DNA of 35,439 nt from DATBGE01 sp036558125 (GTDB lineage Bacteria; Gemmatimonadota; Gemmatimonadetes; Gemmatimonadales; GWC2-71-9). This document shows, one piece after another, positions 8,602-16,847 of the stretch. The notes beneath the pieces are model-generated. The model made no database searches and was not told the origin of the DNA. It saw nothing but the letters and a program-made list of their open reading frames with translations. Numbering within the stretch: the first letter of the stretch is position 1; every line of letters begins with the position of its first letter. Location: the NCBI GenBank assembly GCA_036558125.1, contig DATBGE010000227.1:1-35439 (forward strand), written 5' to 3'. Made by a program: the position numbers and the translations under genes.

Positions 8602-8659
8602 CGCCGCGTTCAGCTTCCCGCCTGACCCCGGAGGGCACCCGGGCGGAAATCCCGCGGCG
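8602..8659 (-). other. Structured spacer, possible rpsB leader
   Basis: The gap between rpsI (stop at 8675) and rpsB can fold: CGCCGCG (8602-8608) pairs with CGCGGCG (8653-8659) and CCGCC (8618-8622) with GGCGG (8642-8646), with TT/AA next to it. It might be an S2 autoregulatory leader or a weak rpsI terminator. The sequence does not match a named leader family that I can recall with certainty. Confidence 0.35.
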
Positions 8660-8674
8660 TGGGTTTTGAGATTC

Positions 8675-9076
8675 CTATCTCTTGCTGAACTGGAACCGCT
8701 TCCGTGCGCCAGCGCGACCCGGCTTCTTCCGCTCCACCGCCCGCGGATCCCGGGTCAACAGGCCGGAGGTGCGCAGCTTGAGCCGGTGCTGGCCATCGGC
8801 AGACATCAGCGCCCGCGCGATGGCGAGCCGCAGCGCGCCGGCCTGGCCCGACTGCCCGCCGCCGTTGACCAGCGCCCGAACGTCGAAGGCGCCGAGCGTG
8901 TCGGTCGCGGTAAAGGACTGCTGAATGTGCTGCACCAGCGAGGGACGGGGGAAGTAGTCACCGAGCGTCCGTCCATTCACATCCCACTTGCCGGTGCCGG
9001 GGGTGAGGTACACCCGCGCGACACTCGTCTTGCGGCGACCCACCGCCTGCCAACGGAATTCAGGCTGGGCGGTCAT
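8675..9076 (-). CDS. rpsI: 30S ribosomal protein S9
   Basis: The 133 residues contain the S9 features: GRRKTSVARVYL near the start, the GGGQSGQAGALRLAIARAL helix segment, LLTRDPRAVERKKPG, and the basic C-terminus ending KRFQFSKR. In the ribosome this tail reaches the P-site tRNA, and its last Arg is conserved. The ATG overlaps the rplM stop by four bases (ATGA), so L13 and S9 are made from a coupled pair as in most bacteria. Confidence 0.97.
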   Translation of the reverse strand: MTAQPEFRWQAVGRRKTSVARVYLTPGTGKWDVNGRTLGDYFPRPSLVQHIQQSFTATDTLGAFDVRALVNGGGQSGQAGALRLAIARALMSADGQHRLKLRTSGLLTRDPRAVERKKPGRAGARKRFQFSKR

Positions 9077-9528
9077 GCATTCCTCGGGAGAGGCGTGACT
9101 GAATAAGCCGCGGGCTGCTGCGCCGCGTGCGGGTGATTCGCTCCCGCGTAAACCTTGAGCTTGCCCCGCAGCTTCTGCTTGGACAGCGAATTCTTGGGCA
9201 GCATGCCGAAGACGGCGTGCTCGATCACCCGATCCGGACGACCACCCTCGATCAGCTTCTTGACCGGGGTGTAGCGCTCATGACCCATGTAACCGGTGTG
9301 GCGGAAGTGTCGCTTCTGCTCGAGTTTGCGCCCGGTGAGCTTCACTTTCTCGGCGTTGACCACGATGACGAAATCACCGCCGTCCATATGCGGAGTGAAG
9401 GTCGGCTTATGCTTGCCCCGGATGAGCTGCGCGACCCGGGAGGCAAGGCGGCCGAGCGGCACATCGGTAGCATCGACCAGGTGCCACTGGTGGGCGATGT
9501 CCCTTGGTCTAGCGGAAAAGGTGTTCAT
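9073..9528 (-). CDS. rplM: 50S ribosomal protein L13
   Basis: Early-assembly large-subunit protein. The homologous region begins MNTFSARPRDIAHQWHLVDA, so the ATG at 9528 is used although the frame is open upstream to 9645. AGGA sits four bases before it. Other family segments are PLGRLASRVAQLIRGKHKP, GDFVIVVNAEKVKLTG, HTGYMGHERYTPVKKL, and AVFGMLPKNSLSKQKLRGK. The resulting 151 residues are slightly longer than the E. coli 142. It is the first gene of the ribosomal part of the run and probably has its own promoter in the 70-base gap after the biotin carrier gene. Confidence 0.96.
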   Translation of the reverse strand: MNTFSARPRDIAHQWHLVDATDVPLGRLASRVAQLIRGKHKPTFTPHMDGGDFVIVVNAEKVKLTGRKLEQKRHFRHTGYMGHERYTPVKKLIEGGRPDRVIEHAVFGMLPKNSLSKQKLRGKLKVYAGANHPHAAQQPAAYSVTPLPRNA

Positions 9529-9572
9529 CAGTCCTGCTGTCGCGTGGATGGCCAAAAATCGCACAGACTTGA

Positions 9573-9602
9573 AAGCTAGCCAGCAGTAAGGGTTTGGGTC
9601 AA
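9573..9602 (-). promoter_or_regulatory. Possible promoter for rplM-rpsI
   Basis: On the minus strand TTGACC (9602-9597, containing the stop codon of the biotin carrier gene) is followed after 18 bases by TAGCTT (9578-9573). The -35 match is good and the -10 match is weak. Position about 45 bases before the rplM start fits a ribosomal promoter. Confidence 0.35.
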
Positions 9603-10105
9603 GTGGCGGGAGCGGCAAATTCCACCAGAACCGCCCCCTTTTCAACCGCCTGACCGGGCACCACGGCGATGGTCTGAACCACCCCGGGCGCGGTCGCTCG
9701 CAGCTCGTTTTCCATCTTCATGGCTTCCAGGGCCACGATCGGTTGTCCCGCCACAACTGCCTGTCCCTGTTGAACCTGGATACGGAGGACGAGACCAGGC
9801 ATGGGGGCTTTGAGCTGGCTGGCTCCAGTCGCCTTTGCACCCTCGCCAGTCAGGCTCCGGATGTGGCGTGTCCTCTCGTCGACCACCTCCATTGCGTGCC
9901 GTTCTCCGCGGAAGGCTGCTGCCCATCCACTGCTCACCCGTTCCATAGCCAAGGTGTAGGACTCGGGGCCGAGCAGCAGGTGGCGCAGTGGCGTTCCGGG
10001 AATCGGCGACAGGTGAGCCTCAAAGACCCTTCCTTCCACTTCCACCCGCTCACCATCGACTACGACCTCGAGGGTTCGGCCGCCCAGGGTGACGAAGTAC
10101 TTCAT
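9599..10105 (-). CDS. Biotin carboxyl carrier protein of acyl-CoA carboxylase
   Basis: Carries CO2 on biotin between the biotin carboxylase and carboxyltransferase encoded upstream. The 168-residue protein has an unremarkable N-terminal beta-rich part (1-90) and a C-terminal biotinyl/lipoyl domain (about 97-165). The domain has the biotin attachment motif EAMKMEN, the modified lysine being Lys130, and APMPGLV at the start of the domain, typical of acetyl/propionyl-CoA carboxylase carriers. The ATG overlaps the upstream RNA methyltransferase stop by four bases. Being separate from the carboxylase subunit, it may also serve other carboxylases in the cell. Confidence 0.92.
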   Translation of the reverse strand: MKYFVTLGGRTLEVVVDGERVEVEGRVFEAHLSPIPGTPLRHLLLGPESYTLAMERVSSGWAAAFRGERHAMEVVDERTRHIRSLTGEGAKATGASQLKAPMPGLVLRIQVQQGQAVVAGQPIVALEAMKMENELRATAPGVVQTIAVVPGQAVEKGAVLVEFAAPAT

Positions 10106-11403
10106 ATCGCCGCCTCCAACAGTGCCACCGACTCGACGTGCGCGGTCTGGGGGAAGAGGTCGAAGGCGTGGAGGGCGGACAGGCGGAAAGACGGGAAGGG
10201 GGACGAGGCGGACAGGGCGGACGAGGCGGACAGCGCGGTCAGCCGGGCCAGATCCCGCGCCAGGGTCGCTGGATCGCAGGAGACGTAGACCACTCGTCTG
10301 GGCCCGGCCGCTCGAATCGCGTCAACCACACGGGCGTCCATTCCGGTGCGGGGTGGATTGGTAATCACCATGTCGGGTTTCCGGAGCCGATCAACCAGGT
10401 GCTCGGCGCGGCCCACATGGCGGTGTACCCTGTCGGCGGGCACACTGTGCCGGCGCTCCGCCGCCGCCACGGCACGGCCATCTACCTCGACGCTCTCGAC
10501 GTTGGCGCCACGGGTGGTCAACAGCTCGCTGGTCTCGCCGATACCCGCATAGAGATCCCACACCTGCCGGTTGGCAAGCTCGCCGAGCTGGTCAACCGCG
10601 AACCGGCGGATCTGGTCGCCCAAGCCCGGATGAACCTGCTCGAAAACGGTGGCGGGATAGGCGGTCGGGGCTCCGGCCACGACCCGGGGCGCGCCACCTT
10701 CGGGCGACCACCAGATGGTCGTCAGCTGTCCCTGAGCCGCCAGCCGGTCGTGCAGTGCCTGCGCCTCGCTCCAGCTGCGCTGCCCCATGACCTGAACGAT
10801 GAGGTGGCGGCCACCGTCCCGATCCAGACGCAGCACCACTGACTTGGCCGCCGCCGGCAGTAAGGAGCGATGGCGGCTCACGCCCTGCCACACTTCCATC
10901 AGGGCGGGAGCGGTGATGTGGCAGTAGGCGAGATCAAACAGCTCCCCCGGCCGGTCGTAGCGATGCAATCCGATTCGCCGTCCCGCAGCCGCGACCGCGA
11001 GCGTCAACTTGGTGCGATAGCCCCATTCCCGATCCGAAGGCTCGACTTCGGGGTCATCGGCTTCGAGACGGCCGATCCGGCGGAGCGCATCACCCACGAT
11101 CGATCGTTTCGCCGCCAGCTGGTGTTCGGTAGTCAGGTGCTGGAGCTGGCAGCCGCCGCACTCATCTTGTTCATAGTGCGGGCAACGCGGCTGGGTTCGC
11201 CCTGGTCCCGGTTCCACCACCCGGAGCAGCCGTGCCCGGGCGAATCGTCCGTGGAGCTGAAGATTGTCGAGCTCGACCCGATCTCCCGGCGCCGTGCGAG
11301 GGACAAACACCGTGCGGCCGTCGCCCAGCTTGCCCACTCCATCTCCTCCGGCCGCGATGCGGGCGATACTCACCGTTTCGCGCACCGATTCGACCGCGCT
11401 CAC
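10102..11403 (-). CDS. TrmA/RlmD-family RNA 5-methyluridine methyltransferase
   Basis: SAM-dependent enzyme that methylates C5 of a uridine, in 23S rRNA or tRNA. Layout: TRAM RNA-binding domain (first ~60 residues), an iron-sulfur cluster motif (CPHYEQDECGGCQLQHL plus the later Cys of AYCHI), a Rossmann methyltransferase domain with DLYAGIGETSELL, NPPRTGMD, and the catalytic-Cys motif VYVSCDPATLARD, ending FDLFPQTAHVESVALL. The GTG at 11403 is chosen because it overlaps the accC stop by four bases (GTGA); an upstream GTG at 11436 would overlap accC by 37 bases. The target uridine cannot be told from the sequence. Odd points: it sits between two carboxylase subunit genes, and a hexapeptide repeat (ALSASS twice) interrupts the segment before the last motif. 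Confidence 0.9.
   Translation of the reverse strand: MSAVESVRETVSIARIAAGGDGVGKLGDGRTVFVPRTAPGDRVELDNLQLHGRFARARLLRVVEPGPGRTQPRCPHYEQDECGGCQLQHLTTEHQLAAKRSIVGDALRRIGRLEADDPEVEPSDREWGYRTKLTLAVAAAGRRIGLHRYDRPGELFDLAYCHITAPALMEVWQGVSRHRSLLPAAAKSVVLRLDRDGGRHLIVQVMGQRSWSEAQALHDRLAAQGQLTTIWWSPEGGAPRVVAGAPTAYPATVFEQVHPGLGDQIRRFAVDQLGELANRQVWDLYAGIGETSELLTTRGANVESVEVDGRAVAAAERRHSVPADRVHRHVGRAEHLVDRLRKPDMVITNPPRTGMDARVVDAIRAAGPRRVVYVSCDPATLARDLARLTALSASSALSASSPFPSFRLSALHAFDLFPQTAHVESVALLEAAI
10200..10235. repeat. Two 18-base tandem repeats inside the methyltransferase gene
   Basis: GGACGAGGCGGACAGGGC at 10200-10217 is repeated at 10218-10235 with one change. Further degenerate GGCGGACAG units lie to the left (10173-10189). 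In the minus reading frame each unit encodes ALSASS. The insertion is in frame and falls in a loop between conserved motifs, so the enzyme is probably still functional. Confidence 0.85.
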
Positions 11404-12890
11404 CTCAGACCTTCCAGGCGTGCGATCCTCGCCCACCCTCCGGCATTGCTCGCACCATCCGCCGGGATCGGCTTCCGGGACTGGCGAGCGCCTTCCTCCG
11501 CGAGTGCCGCCGCCACCGCGAGGGCGATCAACTGAGCCGGTTCTCCACTCGGCTGCATGAGGTCGGTCCGACGGTCGAGAAATTGACTGTCGATGTCGCC
11601 TTCCAGGAACGCACGATCGCCGAGGAGCCGCAGGTGGAAGGACTGGTTGGTCGCGACGCCGACGACGACCAGCTCCTGCAGCGCGCGGCGCATCCGATCG
11701 ATCGCTTCACCGCGATCGGGCCCCCACACGATGATCTTCCCGAGCAGGGAGTCGTAGAAGAGCGTGATGTCGTTTCCGGTCTCGAACCCGCCGTCCCAGC
11801 GGACTCCAGGACCCCCGGGTGGTCTCAGGTAATCGAGGCGCCCAGTTGAAGGCAGGAACCCGTTCGCGGGATCCTCGCTGGTGATGCGACATTCGAGCGA
11901 CCACCCGCGGGGGGCGAGCTCGCTTTCCGGGAGTCGCATCGGGAGACCCTGGGCGATCCGCAGTTGCTCCCGCACCAGGTCCACTCCGTAGACCAGCTCA
12001 GTTACCGGGTGCTCGACCTGGATCCGGGTGTTCATCTCCAGGAAGTAGAAGGCGCCGTCAGGAGCGAGAAGGAACTCGCAGGTACCAGCGCCCCGGTATC
12101 CGACCGCCCTGGCCGCCGCGACCGCCGCAGCCCCCATCCGCTCTCGCAGCTGCTGCGACACAGCGACCGAGGGGGCCTCCTCCACCAGCTTCTGGTGGCG
12201 GCGCTGCACCGAGCACTCCCGCTCCCCCAGATGGGCAGTGCGCCGGTGATCAGCGAGCACCTGGATTTCGATGTGGCGAGGCCGCTCCACGTATTTCTCG
12301 AGGTAGACGCTCGCATCGCCGAAGGCCTTCAGCGCCTCGGACGCGGCGGCTTCGAGCGCTCCATCCAGTGCCGTCGCCTCACGCACTACTCGCATGCCCC
12401 GCCCTCCTCCACCGGCGGAGGCTTTGACGAGAACCGGGAACCCGATTTCCCTGGCGGCCTTTCCGGCTTCCGCGCCGCTCACCGCTACGGTCAGACCCGG
12501 TACAATCGGAACCCCGGCCGCAGCCATTCTCCGCCGCGCCTCGGTTTTGTCTCCCATCGCGCGAATCGCATCTGCGGAAGGTCCCACGAAGATCAACCCC
12601 GCGTCACTCACCGCCTGCGCAAAGGCCGGACGTTCCGCCAGAAATCCGTACCCCGGGTGTACCGCTTCGGAGCCGCTCGCTCGCGCGGCGTCCAGCAGTT
12701 TGTCGATTCGGAGGTAACTCTCGGAGGGGAGCGGCGGACCGATCGGGATGGCGTGATCGGCCGCGCGAACGTGCGGGCTTAGACGATCGGCGTCGGAGAA
12801 TACCGCGACTGCTTCGAGTCCTTCCTCATGGCAGGCGCGGATGATTCTCAGGGCGATTTCGCCCCGATTGGCGACCAGAACACGCTTCAC
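11400..12890 (-). CDS. accC: Biotin carboxylase subunit of acetyl/propionyl-CoA carboxylase
   Basis: Carboxylates biotin on the carrier protein using ATP and bicarbonate. The 496-residue product has the start motif RVLVANRGEIALRIIRA, HPGYGFLAE (78-86), the ATP-grasp glycine loop KASAGGGGRGM (156-166), and the catalytic stretch EMNTRIQVEHPVTE at 285-298, followed by the C-terminal carboxylase domain with ECRITSEDPANGFLPS. It lacks the fused carrier domain of the long alpha subunits; the carrier is encoded two genes downstream. The start is GTG (12890) and no clear Shine-Dalgarno is seen. The last ~45 residues (alanine-rich) go beyond the usual AccC end. Confidence 0.94.
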   Translation of the reverse strand: MKRVLVANRGEIALRIIRACHEEGLEAVAVFSDADRLSPHVRAADHAIPIGPPLPSESYLRIDKLLDAARASGSEAVHPGYGFLAERPAFAQAVSDAGLIFVGPSADAIRAMGDKTEARRRMAAAGVPIVPGLTVAVSGAEAGKAAREIGFPVLVKASAGGGGRGMRVVREATALDGALEAAASEALKAFGDASVYLEKYVERPRHIEIQVLADHRRTAHLGERECSVQRRHQKLVEEAPSVAVSQQLRERMGAAAVAAARAVGYRGAGTCEFLLAPDGAFYFLEMNTRIQVEHPVTELVYGVDLVREQLRIAQGLPMRLPESELAPRGWSLECRITSEDPANGFLPSTGRLDYLRPPGGPGVRWDGGFETGNDITLFYDSLLGKIIVWGPDRGEAIDRMRRALQELVVVGVATNQSFHLRLLGDRAFLEGDIDSQFLDRRTDLMQPSGEPAQLIALAVAAALAEEGARQSRKPIPADGASNAGGWARIARLEGLR

Positions 12891-12906
12891 GGAAACGAGG
12901 GGCAGC

Positions 12907-13887
12907 TCACCGACCGCAGGCGTCGCGCGGGCGGTCTCCGAGCTGGGCGAGGATGCTGCTGCAGAGGAGGGCGTTTCTGCGACCGGCTGCTTCGTACACG
13001 GCCCGGGTTTCCTCGGCCCAGGGGCTGGCAGTGCCCTTCCCCGCGATCAGCAGCTCAGTGACGACCAGGCCGTCGGGAGCGAGGTCGCCCACCGGACCAG
13101 CCACCCGCATGAGGCGAACCGCGCGCCAGGGTACGCCTACCGCAACGCTGGAATCCGCGCTCGGCGTGAGGCAGAGGGGACGATGGCGAGCGACTTCGGT
13201 AAGCATGCCCACCACCGGGGTCTCCGGATCGATGCCGAGCGACTGGGCCATGCCGCGCCGGTAGTTCGCATCGGCGGCATACAGCTCGGGCAGTATCGGG
13301 ACGACCGTGGTGCGGCGGCCACTGCCGAGGACCGCATACCAGACTCCCACGGCTTCGAGGTCGGACCCGGTGACGACGACCCCGTTCATGGGACAGGAAT
13401 TGACCAGGTTGATGCCAAGCTCGGAGACGTAGCCGGGCAGCACCGGGTAGCCGGATACCGGGGCGCTGGCCCGGGTGTTCTCCCAACCCGAATCCTCGAT
13501 CTGGATCACAGAGCGACCCATCTCGACCAGGGCTCGGAAGACCAACGCGGAATCGGAACCAAGGCGGATGGCCTGATCGAGGGCGGTCGCGGCGAAGTCG
13601 AGATAGAGGCTGCCCGGGGGATCGCCGGTATGCCCGGCCAGATGCCAACCCCGGCTATCGAGCCAATAAAAACGGCCGAGCTCAAACCAGGCTCGGCCGT
13701 CTTCGGGCGCGGTGGCGAGATAGTGACCGAGGAATTCGGTCGCGGCGTTCCGTTGCCCGCTCCGGTCCATCGCCACAGCGCGTGGGGCGGCGCTCGGGTC
13801 TACCGGGGCCTGTGCGGCAAGCCCTGGTGCCCCGGCGAAGCCGGCCGCGACGAGCGCGGGAGCGAGGCGGAACAGAAAGCTGCCCAT
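12907..13887 (-). CDS. Secreted TPR-like protein of unknown function
   Basis: Not recognised as a named family. The 326-residue product begins with a signal peptide (about residues 1-26, hydrophobic core then AAQA). Residues about 45-115 look like tetratricopeptide-type helical pairs: a segment around GRAWFELGRFYWLDSRGWH and another around ALDQAIRLGSDSALVFRALVEMGR. The rest carries the conserved-looking VNSCPMNGVVVTGSDLEAVGVWYAVL and several Cys residues (one pair near the C-terminus), suggesting an extracytoplasmic fold. It lies between the carboxyltransferase and accC with a 16-base gap to accC, so it is co-transcribed with a cytoplasmic enzyme complex to which it has no obvious link. Confidence 0.75.
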   Translation of the reverse strand: MGSFLFRLAPALVAAGFAGAPGLAAQAPVDPSAAPRAVAMDRSGQRNAATEFLGHYLATAPEDGRAWFELGRFYWLDSRGWHLAGHTGDPPGSLYLDFAATALDQAIRLGSDSALVFRALVEMGRSVIQIEDSGWENTRASAPVSGYPVLPGYVSELGINLVNSCPMNGVVVTGSDLEAVGVWYAVLGSGRRTTVVPILPELYAADANYRRGMAQSLGIDPETPVVGMLTEVARHRPLCLTPSADSSVAVGVPWRAVRLMRVAGPVGDLAPDGLVVTELLIAGKGTASPWAEETRAVYEAAGRRNALLCSSILAQLGDRPRDACGR

Positions 13888-13976
13888 CAGCAGCGTAAAG
13901 TACGACCCGGCCCAAGGTTGCGCCAGTGTCGCCGGGCTTCCGGCAGCCGGGAGGAATGACCGGTCGCTGGAATGGG

Positions 13977-15563
13977 CTAGAGCGGAATGTTCCCGTGCTT
14001 CTTGGGCGGATTCTTGTCGCGCTTGGTAGTGAGCATCGCGAGCGCATCGATCAGACGGGGTCGGGTATCGCGAGGGTCGATCACGTCATCCACGAACCCG
14101 CGCGCCGCAGCTGTGTAGGGATTGGCAAAGGTCGCGGTGTACTCAGCGATCCGTCGCGCCGTCTCCGCCTCCCGATCCGCTGCCTGCTCGATCTCCTTCT
14201 TGAACAGAATCTCGACCGCGCCCTTGGGGCCCATCACGGCGATCTCGGCCGTGGGCCATGCCAGGTTGATATCGCCCCTGATGTGCTTGGAGCTCATGAC
14301 GTCGTACGCGCCCCCGTAGGCCTTGCGAGTGATCACCGTGACTTTGGGGACCGTCGCCTCGCAGAAGGCGTAGAGCAGCTTGGCGCCGTGCTTGATGATG
14401 CCCCCGTGCTCCTGAGCCACGCCGGGGAGAAAGCCTGGAACGTCTTCGAAAGTGACGAGGGGGATGTTGAAGCAGTCGCAGAAACGGATGAAGCGGGCGC
14501 CTTTGAGTGACGCGCTGATGTCGAGGACTCCCGCCAGGACCGCGGGCTGGTTGGCGACAATGCCCACCGGCTGCCCCGCCAGCCGCGCGAAACCCACGAT
14601 CAGGTTCCCGGCGTACTGGGGCTGCACCTCGAAGAACGACTCGCGGTCGACGACGGCGCCGATCACCTCGTGCATGTCATAAGGCTTGTTGGCGCTGTCG
14701 GGAATGATGTCGAGCAACCGTTCCTCGCGCCGGTCCGCCGGGTCGCCCCCATCCGCAGCTCCGCCTGTCCCGGGCGACGCGAAGGGGCGGCGAGGCGGCT
14801 CGTCCAGATTGTTCGCCGGCAAGTAGCCCATGAGCTCGCGCACCGCCGCGAGTGACTCGGGTTCGGTCGCGTGAACGAAATGGGCCACGCCGGAAACTGC
14901 GCCGTGGACCTCGGCGCCACCCAGTTGTTCGAAGCTCACGTCCTCGTGGGTGACCGTCTTCACCACGTTGGGGCCGGTGACGAACATGTAGCTCACGCCC
15001 CGGACCATGAAGACGAAATCGGTGATCGCGGGACTGTAGACCGCGCCCCCCGCGCAGGGGCCGAGGATCACCGAGATCTGGGGGATGACACCCGAGGCGA
15101 GGGTGTTGCGAAGGAAGATGTCGGCGTAGCCGCCGAGGGAAGCGACTCCCTCCTGAATGCGGGCCCCGCCGGAATCGTTGAGCCCGATGATCGGCGCGCC
15201 GTTCCGCATCGCCAGGTCCATCACCTTGCAGATCTTCTCGGCGAAGGTTTCGGAGAGGGAGCCGCCGAAAACGGTGAAGTCCTGGGAGAAGACGTAGACC
15301 AGGCGGCCATCGATTCGGCCGTAGCCGGTGACGACGCCGTCCCCCAAATACTTCTGTTTGTCCAATCCGAAATCAGTCGCGCGGTGGGTCACGAAGCGGT
15401 CCAGCTCGACGAAACTACCGGGGTCGAGCAGGAGGTCGAGCCGTTCCCGGGCGGAGAGCTTCCCCTTCTTGTGCTGCTGTGTAACGCGCTCCGGTCCCCC
15501 GCCCTGCTCGGCGAGCGCCTGGCGGTGATGCAGATCTGCGAGGAGGGAGCGGGGATCAGGCAT
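13977..15563 (-). CDS. Acyl-CoA (propionyl-type) carboxylase carboxyltransferase subunit
   Basis: Transfers the carboxyl group from carboxybiotin to an acyl-CoA, most likely propionyl-CoA and perhaps acetyl-CoA. The 528 residues are the length of PccB/AccD5-type beta subunits. They include KLSARERLDLLLDPGSFVE at the N-terminus, LNDSGGARIQEGVASLGGY, the oxyanion segment GPCAGGAVYSPA, a second crotonase-like half with FEDVPGFLPGVAQEHGGII and RKAYGGAYDVM, and the family ending KRDKNPPKKHGNIPL. First gene of the carboxylase operon. A TATATT element ends only eight bases before the ATG, and no Shine-Dalgarno is present, so the message might be leaderless. Confidence 0.94.
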   Translation of the reverse strand: MPDPRSLLADLHHRQALAEQGGGPERVTQQHKKGKLSARERLDLLLDPGSFVELDRFVTHRATDFGLDKQKYLGDGVVTGYGRIDGRLVYVFSQDFTVFGGSLSETFAEKICKVMDLAMRNGAPIIGLNDSGGARIQEGVASLGGYADIFLRNTLASGVIPQISVILGPCAGGAVYSPAITDFVFMVRGVSYMFVTGPNVVKTVTHEDVSFEQLGGAEVHGAVSGVAHFVHATEPESLAAVRELMGYLPANNLDEPPRRPFASPGTGGAADGGDPADRREERLLDIIPDSANKPYDMHEVIGAVVDRESFFEVQPQYAGNLIVGFARLAGQPVGIVANQPAVLAGVLDISASLKGARFIRFCDCFNIPLVTFEDVPGFLPGVAQEHGGIIKHGAKLLYAFCEATVPKVTVITRKAYGGAYDVMSSKHIRGDINLAWPTAEIAVMGPKGAVEILFKKEIEQAADREAETARRIAEYTATFANPYTAAARGFVDDVIDPRDTRPRLIDALAMLTTKRDKNPPKKHGNIPL

Positions 15564-15735
15564 CGCGCGCCAATATAACCGTCCCGGTTCGGGCCTGCGG
15601 TGGCTGGCCCGGGGTATTGCGGTGTCGGGAGACTTGCGCCGGTCCGACGAAGAACCGCCATAGACCAGGCCCGACGCCTTGGCAGCTACTGCATCGATGT
15701 AGCACCAGGATCAAGGGCACTAGAGGCATACCACG
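15564..15735. other. Spacer upstream of the carboxylase operon
   Basis: No gene is seen here. Next to the carboxyltransferase start, on the minus strand, lies TATATT (15577-15572), a possible -10 element for the carboxylase operon. No convincing -35 accompanies it. Confidence 0.4.
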
Positions 15736-15917
15736 ATGGACGTCCGCGCACTGATAGTCCTCGCGCTCAAGGCCAGCACAGTCCTGACGGTATTCAGTTC
15801 CAGGCTCGAGGCGAAGAGCGCCGATCTGTTGGACCTGCTGAAGCGTCCGGGTTGTTGTTCAGGTCTTTCGGGTCGATGGCGCTGGTCATGCCTGGCGTCG
15901 GTGCCGTACCTGCTGGC
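15736..15917 (+). pseudogene. Frameshifted, truncated remnant of an SBF-type Na+-dependent transporter
   Basis: From an ATG with AGAGG upstream the frame reads 38 residues (MDVRALIVLALKASTVLTVF, then a stretch ending LLKRP) that look like the N-terminus of bile acid:sodium symporter-family transporters. At 15849-15851 the likeness moves to the frame one base back (GLLFRSFGSMALVMPGVGAV), which matches the next expected segment, in these proteins typically RRPGLL.RSLLAMxVVMP. One lost base explains this. After about residue 60 nothing further is recognisable, while family members run to about 300 residues. The remnant therefore has both a frameshift and a large 3' deletion. The family call is from memory of the pattern. 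Confidence 0.55.
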
Positions 15918-16001
15918 ACGACGGAGGGTCGCCGCAAAACCGGTGGGACAGAGCGCGTAAACAGAGAAGGCGAGAAGGCGGGCTTCTCTCCCTGCACTGC
16001 G

Positions 16002-16847
16002 CTAAGGCGTGTAGACCACTCCGAACCGAAGGTTCTGAAAATGGTATTTGATTCGCCCCGACAGACTGTTGGGCCTGCCGGAGGCCTGTGACACGTCCAC
16101 CCGAACGCCGTTGTACTGGTATCCAAGCTCGAAACCCCAGTCGCGCCATGGGAAGTATCGAAGTGCCCCTCCCAAATCCGCGACGTACGCGTCGAAGCGA
16201 TCGATGCCGATCCAGATGGCCCGGGCGTCCGCTTCGAAATACCACGCGTTTCCGCTGCGGAACCGACCATAGAGACCGACGGAGCCGATCGGTCCGGTTA
16301 GACTCCGTTCTTTGGAATACTCGGCGGTAGCGCCTCCGATTCCCGCTTCGGCATCGAGGCTGGTCTTGAAGAGAATGGCGCCCAGGCCGATGGCGGCGCC
16401 GAGCTGGGTGCTCTCGCGGGCCATGAAGGCGTAGCGATAATTGAGGAAGGCGTTGTCGGCGTTGAAGACCGACTTGATGTGCATCCCTGCAGTGAAGGAC
16501 GTGTCAGCAAACACGATGTCCCGGGTGATGGTCCTTTCTCCTGTCCGCCGGGCGAACAGGTAACCCAGCTCAAGCTCGTGCCGATGCCCCATCCGCCATC
16601 TGGCGGCGAGCCGGCCCTGGAACTTTTCCTTAGCGAGACCCAGGTCGTCCTCGTTTTTAATCGTTGTGCCACCGCCATTCGGCCCCTCGACCCTCATCTC
16701 CGAGCCGAAGAAGACGACGGCGCCGGCGGCGGTAAACTGCCATTTGTCGTAGAGATGATTCCGGTCGTCCTGGGCGAGCAGGCCTCCCGCGGCGGGGATA
16801 GAGGCGAAGAGGGCCAGGGCTCCTAGAGCACGCGTGAGCAGAGACAT
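16002..16847 (-). CDS. Predicted outer-membrane beta-barrel protein
   Basis: The ATG at 16847 (MSLLTRALGALALF) gives a 281-residue protein with a typical signal peptide cut near GGLLAQ (about residue 25); the frame is open further upstream but without a plausible start. The mature part alternates polar and hydrophobic residues with many aromatic strand ends (ELELGYLFARR, GALRYFPWRDWGFELGYQYNGVRV), as in 8-10 stranded small barrels. Near the end is LSGRIKYHFQNLRFGVVYTP. No enzymatic motif is seen. It is divergent from the DUF202 gene at 17023, so the two may share a regulatory region. Function unknown. Confidence 0.8.
   Translation of the reverse strand: MSLLTRALGALALFASIPAAGGLLAQDDRNHLYDKWQFTAAGAVVFFGSEMRVEGPNGGGTTIKNEDDLGLAKEKFQGRLAARWRMGHRHELELGYLFARRTGERTITRDIVFADTSFTAGMHIKSVFNADNAFLNYRYAFMARESTQLGAAIGLGAILFKTSLDAEAGIGGATAEYSKERSLTGPIGSVGLYGRFRSGNAWYFEADARAIWIGIDRFDAYVADLGGALRYFPWRDWGFELGYQYNGVRVDVSQASGRPNSLSGRIKYHFQNLRFGVVYTP

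Noticed and set aside
14871..15578. Plus-strand frame of ~235 codons opposite the carboxyltransferase
   Set aside because: Shadow of the well-conserved carboxyltransferase; low-complexity product.
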